DNA from: a virus
DNA length: 64,000 nt
Reading direction: 5' to 3' (one strand)
IMG/VR virus record: IMGVR_UViG_3300032323_001070
Coordinates: 1-64,000 of that record
Shown piece by piece: positions 61,253-64,000 of the stretch. Position 1 is the first letter of the stretch; each line of letters starts with the position of its first letter. The position numbers and the translations under genes were made by a program. Under the pieces are notes generated by a model, which did not search any database, was not told where the DNA came from, and was given only the letters and a program-made list of their open reading frames with translations.

Positions 61253-62113
61253 ATGAGATACAAACTTTATAGGTCCAACGGCGCACTAAACAGTGGCCCA
61301 GTCTTTGACGCATTTGAACAGGGTATCCGTAGCATCAAAGAATACCCAGTGTCCGATAGCGAGGATGTGGCAGTTATTTGGTCAGTGCTATGGAACGGCC
61401 GGATGCAGGCCAATCAACATATCTTTTATTCTTTCCAGAATAAGAAAAAACCTGTGGTAATCATAGAGGTTGGTAATCTCATCAGAAACAAGACCTGGAG
61501 GATATCACTTGACAATATCAATAGTCTTGGATATTTTGCCAATGACAGCGATCTGGATAAAAGCAGACCAAAACAACTAGGTATCAAGCTCAAAGATACT
61601 AACCCCAACAGACGTCCGGAGATATTGATAGCTGCTCAACATCAGAATAGTTTACAGTGGCAAGGTATGCCTCCTATGGTAGACTGGGTTAAGCAAACCA
61701 TCGATAAAATAAGGCAGTACACTGACAGAGGAATAGTGGTTCGACCACATCCTCGTTCACCATTTACTCTAAACATACCCGGAGTTAGTGTAGAAACTCC
61801 TCAAAAAATCAGAGACAGCTACGATGATTTTGACATAGATTATAACTACCATTGTGTTGTTAATCACAACAGCGGTCCTGCTGTTCAAGCAGCCATTCAA
61901 GGCGTTCCTGTGATCTGTGACTCGTCTAGCCTTGCTGGAGAATTAAGTGGAACCTTTGAAAATATTGAAAACATTCAATTGCCTGATAGAAAAGATTGGT
62001 TGATTAAACTAGCCCATACTGAATGGACTGTAGAAGAAATAGCCCAGGGTATTCCACTCAAGAGATTGAAACCTAAACTTAACCAACTTGTAGCAAATTC
62101 CTTGCTTTCTTAA
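61253..62113 (+). CDS. GT-B-like glycan transferase paralogue E, 286 aa
   Basis: Fifth and most divergent member: YTDRGIVVRPHPRSPFTLN, VVNHNSGPAVQAAIQGVPVI, LPDRKDWLIKLAHTEWTVEEIAQG keep the order of family motifs. The nucleotide-binding start is KLYRSNGALNSGPVFDAFEQG. Divergently transcribed from the GT-A gene. The PHPRS element resembles the phosphate-contacting histidines of GT-B/CDP-glycerol transferases. Confidence 0.65.
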   Translation: MRYKLYRSNGALNSGPVFDAFEQGIRSIKEYPVSDSEDVAVIWSVLWNGRMQANQHIFYSFQNKKKPVVIIEVGNLIRNKTWRISLDNINSLGYFANDSDLDKSRPKQLGIKLKDTNPNRRPEILIAAQHQNSLQWQGMPPMVDWVKQTIDKIRQYTDRGIVVRPHPRSPFTLNIPGVSVETPQKIRDSYDDFDIDYNYHCVVNHNSGPAVQAAIQGVPVICDSSSLAGELSGTFENIENIQLPDRKDWLIKLAHTEWTVEEIAQGIPLKRLKPKLNQLVANSLLS

Positions 62114-62131
62114 GTATGAATGTGTTAAAAT
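62102..62131 (+). promoter_or_regulatory. Sigma70-like promoter of the gene at 62138
   Basis: TTGCTT (62102-62107), an 18-nt spacer and TAAAAT (62126-62131). It overlaps the inverted repeat at 62121-62138. Confidence 0.4.
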
Positions 62132-62138
62132 TAACACA
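62121..62138 (+). promoter_or_regulatory. Inverted repeat at the start codon (possible operator)
   Basis: TGTGTTAA and TTAACACA, separated by AA, end on the A of ATG 62138. An 8-bp perfect palindrome over the -10 box and initiation site is a typical repressor target, or a translation-blocking hairpin. Confidence 0.5.
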
Positions 62139-63331
62139 TGCCGAACCATCTTTATTTCGAAGACGCCTTTGTGGAATTTTATTCACATGTAATGTATGGA
62201 AAAATTCCACTGCAATATCAGGATCAGCATCCCTGTGATAATTTTTACAATTTAATCACTGACAAAAAACAGTTGACCGAAAATCAAGGTCGGTTCATCG
62301 TCAAGATTTTAGAAAAATATAAGAAATTTTCTTCGAACCTCGGTCTTCGGTATCAACACCTACTAGACAACCCCAAGTGGAAAAATACGTTCCGGATCAT
62401 TGATACTTCTAAAAAGATTTTCATCGAAAACGATGATCAAAATAACCTCTGGATCAACGCAAAATTTCCGTATGCTTTGAAAGATATCTTTCAAAAAGAA
62501 ATTGTTGATCCTAGTGGATTAACTGGTAGTCATTGGGATCCTGAATCTAAAGTAAGAAGGATTCCTTTCAGAAATTGCAACATTATACACATTTATGAAT
62601 TTGCTATAAAACATGGTTTTGAGGTGGATGATTCGGTATTAACTGCCATGAGCGAGGTGGAAGAGATTTGGAACAATGCACATGATGTTGTTCCATATTC
62701 AAAAATAATCGATGACAAAGTCTATCTCATAAACGCCAACGAAGATGTAGAAGCATGGTGGTCTGAGAATTCAACAGGCACTATTCAACAAGACATGTTT
62801 TTGGCAAAAACTGCTGGATTTCCTCTACAAATTGAAGAACAGGATCACAGCGACATTCTGGAACGCATTTCAACTTCAGAAGAAACTCATTTCTGGATCA
62901 AAGACAACGATCAGTTTTTTAATCTGTACAATACCCTAGGTGGAAAGTGTGCTGTGGTATTAGATAGAAACTGTGATGTCAAAGAATGGATCGGCGATTT
63001 TGTAAATTCTGCTGAAAAAAACCAGATCAATCGAAACCTTATAAAAGTCTGTTTTAGAGAATCTCAAGAAGATAAATCAGGTTTCAATGATTGGATCAAA
63101 CAAAACAATTTGGGCGGTACGTTAGAAAATGCTGATATCTTTATTTTTCAACATAAGCCTCCCAAGTGGTTGTTCAAAGATAATATTTCTGTTAAAATAG
63201 TAGTTACGAATGGTTTATATCCTTCTACGAGTAATTTAACACAGGCATTAACAGAGTCACATCCCTGTGTGATACACCTTGGAAATATAAAGCCATCGGC
63301 ACAAAGGAAAATAACAATTGTCGACTTGTAA
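62138..63331 (+). CDS. Hypothetical protein preceding UvsW, 397 aa
   Basis: No recognised family. MPNHLYFEDAFVEFYSHVMYG starts it; an ENDDQNNLWINAKFPYALKDIFQKEI segment (about 97-122) and KCAVVLDRNCDVKEWIGDFV look like a mixed alpha/beta fold. It lies immediately before uvsW with a 14-nt overlap, so they are probably co-expressed. The strong inverted repeat at its start suggests regulated expression. Confidence 0.6.
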   Translation: MPNHLYFEDAFVEFYSHVMYGKIPLQYQDQHPCDNFYNLITDKKQLTENQGRFIVKILEKYKKFSSNLGLRYQHLLDNPKWKNTFRIIDTSKKIFIENDDQNNLWINAKFPYALKDIFQKEIVDPSGLTGSHWDPESKVRRIPFRNCNIIHIYEFAIKHGFEVDDSVLTAMSEVEEIWNNAHDVVPYSKIIDDKVYLINANEDVEAWWSENSTGTIQQDMFLAKTAGFPLQIEEQDHSDILERISTSEETHFWIKDNDQFFNLYNTLGGKCAVVLDRNCDVKEWIGDFVNSAEKNQINRNLIKVCFRESQEDKSGFNDWIKQNNLGGTLENADIFIFQHKPPKWLFKDNISVKIVVTNGLYPSTSNLTQALTESHPCVIHLGNIKPSAQRKITIVDL

Positions 63332-64000
63332 ATTAACAATCAAGGATGAAGTTAATATAAAATTTGATGGATTGGCTGTTGAAACTAGAAGAAAAATAGT
63401 CAACAAATTAAAATACGATCTTCCCTATGCACGACATATGCCTGCTTACAAATTAGGCAGATGGGACGGAACAAAAACTTTCTTCGGCATCGGCGGCACT
63501 GGATATCTAGCACATCTCGATGTGATTCTTCCTATAGTTGAAGAATCAGGATATGAAATAGAAGTTGAAGATCTTCGACAATTCCGTGATTTTAAATTTT
63601 CTCCAGTAACTGAAAACTATTGGGCTGATCAAGGCAAGACATGGCCCAAGGGTCATCCGGCCGCAGGGCAACCTATCGTACTTCGAGATTATCAGTACGA
63701 TGTGATCAATAAGTTTTTAGAAAATCCACAGAGCCTACAAGAAGTGGCCACAGGCGCAGGTAAAACGATTACTACCGCTACATTAAGTCATCTCTGCGAA
63801 CCTTATGGTCGCACTATGGTTGTTGTTCCAAACAAATCTTTAGTGGTGCAAACTGAAGAAGATTATAAAAACTTAGGCTTGGATGTTGGCGTATACTTCG
63901 GTGATCGTAAAGAACTAAATCGCACACATACTATCTGCACTTGGCAGAGTCTTAACGTCTTAGATAAGAAAAGTTATGATGATGATACGTTGACACTGGC
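63318..64000 (+). CDS. uvsW: UvsW-like DNA helicase (partial, 3' end beyond window)
   Basis: An SF2-type helicase of the T4 UvsW kind. The start TTG 63318 is inferred from AGGA at about 63305 and from the presence of a stop in frame just upstream. After an N-terminal region (KLTIKDEVNIKF, PYARHMPAYKLGRWDGTKTFF) there is QPIVLRDYQYDVINKFL (Q-motif-like) and Walker A EVATGAGKTITTA, then MVVVPNKSLVVQTEEDYK. UvsW acts on branched DNA in recombination and replication. Later motifs, including the DEAD-type box, lie outside the window. Confidence 0.9.
   Translation, partial: MSTCKLTIKDEVNIKFDGLAVETRRKIVNKLKYDLPYARHMPAYKLGRWDGTKTFFGIGGTGYLAHLDVILPIVEESGYEIEVEDLRQFRDFKFSPVTENYWADQGKTWPKGHPAAGQPIVLRDYQYDVINKFLENPQSLQEVATGAGKTITTATLSHLCEPYGRTMVVVPNKSLVVQTEEDYKNLGLDVGVYFGDRKELNRTHTICTWQSLNVLDKKSYDDDTLTL

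Noticed and set aside
1-64000. tRNA genes, rRNA genes, CRISPR arrays, insertion sequences and photosynthesis genes (psbA, psbD)
   Set aside because: None was seen on reading. The only repeats are coding repeats in fibre and collagen-like genes. A tRNAscan and a CRISPR finder would confirm.

Overview
The window is a 64-kb piece of the genome of a T4-like myovirus (Caudoviricetes), probably one of the marine or freshwater relatives of the T4-like cyanophages. This is shown by recognisable T4-type genes: portal gp20, prohead core gp67, prohead protease gp21, scaffold gp22, major capsid protein gp23, neck gp13/gp14/gp15, tail sheath gp18, tail tube gp19, gp4, terminase gp16/gp17, dNMP kinase gp1, gp32, UvsX, UvsW and baseplate gp26. 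No photosynthesis gene, tRNA or ribosomal gene is seen. A small exported Ala/Lys/Pro-rich protein resembles proteobacterial secreted peptides and hints at a proteobacterial host, but the host is not settled.

Layout. 1-123: end of an unidentified gene. 124-600: gene-free block folding into about eleven local helices and ending in a terminator, best read as a large structured RNA. 633-3954: three probable head-internal proteins with prohead-protease-type N-termini, one carrying a collagen-like domain. 3951-5026 (minus): gp26-like baseplate hub protein and a small partner. 5097-8249: tape-measure-like protein with a GH19-type lysozyme domain. 8263-14659: head module (gp20, small core protein, GT42-like protein, gp67, gp21, gp22, gp23). 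14729-33634: virion surface and fibre module, including a 1127-residue protein with nine carbohydrate-binding-like repeats and a 2698-residue fibre. 33681-37225 (minus): unknown protein, Nudix-like protein, gp15 and gp14. 37259-39000: gp13, gp1 kinase and an antisense HNH endonuclease. 39117-50667: sheath, tube, tube cap, gp4, gp16, two more head-associated proteins, gp17 and a 694-residue unknown. 50814-54159: exported peptide, then gp32, UvsX and recombination-associated genes. 54193-62113: glycan-synthesis island (nucleotidyltransferase-cupin fusion, two GT-A transferases, a pyruvyltransferase-like protein and five paralogous GT-B-like proteins). 62138-64000: unknown protein and the start of the UvsW helicase.

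Regulation. T4-type late promoter cores (TAAATA, fuller form TATAAATA) precede most late genes on both strands. In about eleven genes the core ends exactly 4-5 nt before the start codon and there is no Shine-Dalgarno sequence, so the predicted late mRNAs would be leaderless. Sigma70-like promoters precede the gp1 kinase and gp32, as expected for early genes. Rho-independent terminators close the capsid, fibre, tail-tube, internal-protein, 694-aa and exported-peptide units.

The genes work together as a head, neck, tail and fibre assembly line plus a recombination/replication set. The glycan island probably decorates host surface, virion or DNA with a sugar; which of these cannot be told from sequence alone.
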